Source of the DNA: Clostridium formicaceticum
GTDB taxonomy: Bacteria; Bacillota; Clostridia; Peptostreptococcales; Natronincolaceae
DNA: 64,000 nt
Direction: 5' to 3'
Assembly: GCF_001854185.1 (NCBI RefSeq)
Contig: NZ_CP017603.1
Coordinates: 2,728,001 to 2,792,000 of the forward strand
Position 1 is the first letter of the stretch, and the number at the start of each line of letters is the position of its first letter. The notes beneath the pieces were generated by a model, which was not told the DNA's origin, made no database searches, and saw only the letters and a program-made list of their open reading frames with translations. Shown here piece by piece: positions 63,198 to 64,000 of this stretch. The position numbers and the translations under genes were made by a program.

Positions 63198-64000
63198 ATG
63201 GAAGCGAAAAAATGCTTAGGAGCATTGGAGGAAAGAAATAATTCTATATTAGAAAAATCAAACAATGACAAACAGCAAAAAATCCGCTGTGATCAAAACA
63301 GCGTAGCGGGAGCTGTTAGTCAGCGGGCTTGTGTTTATTGTGGCGCAAGGGTTGTACTAAACCCTATTACAGATGCTTATCATATTGTACATGGGCCAAT
63401 TGGATGTGCCAGCTATACCTTTGACATTCGGGGCAGCTTAAGCAGTGGAGAGGAAATTTATCGCAATAGTTTTTCCACTGATTTAAGAGAGCGGGATATT
63501 ATTTTTGGAGGAGAAAGAAAGCTTGCAGCTGCCATTGATGAAATTGTGGAACAGCATGATCCGAATCTAATATTTATTTACTCTACCTGTGTCGTGGGGG
63601 TTATTGGAGATGACTTAGAGGGCGTAGCCAGGGAGGCAGAAAAAAAATATAAGATTCCTGTGATTCCTATACAATCCTCAGGATTTGCCGGTAACAAAAA
63701 TGCAGGTTATAAAGCAGCTTGTCATGCTCTACTGGACCTAATGGGAAAAGAAACCCAAGATAAAGAAGAGGGCATTAATTTCTTAGGTGACTTCAACCTT
63801 GCAGGAGAAATGTGGATCAACCAATCCTACTTTAAAAGGATGGGTATATCTTTGATTTCAAAGATGACAGGGGATGCCTCCTATAGGGAACTGAAAAAAG
63901 CACCTAGGGCAAAGCTCAATATTGTACAATGTGCCGGTTCTATGACCTACTTGGCTAAGCAAATGCAAGAATGCTATGACATTCCTTTTATCAATGTTAG
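63198..64000 (+). CDS. nifE: Nitrogenase FeMo-cofactor scaffold NifE, N-terminal part
   Basis: The open frame from the ATG at 63198 (GGAG 9 bases upstream) runs off the end of the window, giving 267 codons without a stop. It is a NifD paralogue: CVYCGARVVLNPITDAYHIV, HGPIGCASYTFDIRG and YSTCVVGVIGDDLEG match the NifE cysteine pattern, and NIVQCAGSMTYLAKQM the later region. It builds the FeMo cofactor with NifN. Position after nifK is usual. The rest of the gene and probably nifN and nifB lie past the window edge. Confidence 0.93.
   Translation, partial: MEAKKCLGALEERNNSILEKSNNDKQQKIRCDQNSVAGAVSQRACVYCGARVVLNPITDAYHIVHGPIGCASYTFDIRGSLSSGEEIYRNSFSTDLRERDIIFGGERKLAAAIDEIVEQHDPNLIFIYSTCVVGVIGDDLEGVAREAEKKYKIPVIPIQSSGFAGNKNAGYKAACHALLDLMGKETQDKEEGINFLGDFNLAGEMWINQSYFKRMGISLISKMTGDASYRELKKAPRAKLNIVQCAGSMTYLAKQMQECYDIPFINV

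Overview
The window is a low-GC Firmicutes chromosome segment. AT-rich spacers, strong GGAGG-type ribosome binding sites, some TTG and GTG starts, many factor-independent terminators, and a Clostridium-type nif cluster (nifH, nifI1, nifI2, nifD, nifK, nifE) point to an anaerobic member of the Clostridia. My best guess is an Alkaliphilus or Natronincola relative, judged from gene content only. No rRNA, tRNA, CRISPR array, prophage or complete insertion sequence was seen.

Layout. 1-7.4 kb: a BMP-family ABC importer (binding protein cut by the window edge, ATPase, two permeases) followed by two M20 hydrolases and a class I amidotransferase-like protein, probably an uptake and breakdown operon for a nucleoside, ureide or amide compound. 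7.4-10.1 kb: an eroded stretch with a small membrane protein, a YjbR/MmcQ protein and a C_GCAxxG_C_C protein among truncated pieces of a cupin gene, an acetyltransferase/ABC ATPase chimera and a thiol peroxidase tail. 10.1-14.9 kb: a coiled-coil protein of unknown role and single-chain FGAM synthase (purL). 14.9-20.8 kb: a complete fructose PTS locus (DeoR-type regulator, 1-phosphofructokinase, EIIA, EIIBC, HPr, EI) behind a strong promoter flanked by three TCAAAAACA repeats.

20.8-29.9 kb: a two-component system, an acidic repeat lipoprotein, a large lipoprotein, and a binding protein next to a Cache-like/HAMP/GAF/PAS/GGDEF/EAL sensor. 30.2-36.2 kb: glutamate synthase (gltB, gltD). 36.5-41.1 kb: a second two-component system convergent with a DUF2680 secreted protein, small proteins and an ABC ATPase. 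41.6-47.7 kb: bacteriohemerythrin, CheX, a second GGDEF/EAL sensor with a fused binding domain, and RecQ. 47.7-53.3 kb: MFS, LarE, a TDT-family transporter, a second C_GCAxxG_C_C protein, a DUF1292 protein and an AEC transporter. 53.6-57.9 kb: a probable Moco riboswitch, a DNA-binding protein with a ligand-binding domain, and divergent modABC. 58.0-64.0 kb: the nif operon, whose nifE runs off the end.

How it fits together. Molybdate import by ModABC supplies the metal for the molybdenum nitrogenase next door, and GltBD assimilates the ammonia made. The nif operon has a sigma-A-like promoter at 58036-58064, about 360 bases before nifH, and an intrinsic terminator inside that leader. Termination control of the leader RNA is therefore the most likely way it is regulated, and this leader is the most interesting unexplained element in the window. 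A GAAC/AGTGA motif occurs twice in it, and ATACC/GGTAT segments can pair in competing ways. Most functional names rest on motifs read by eye; no database search was run.
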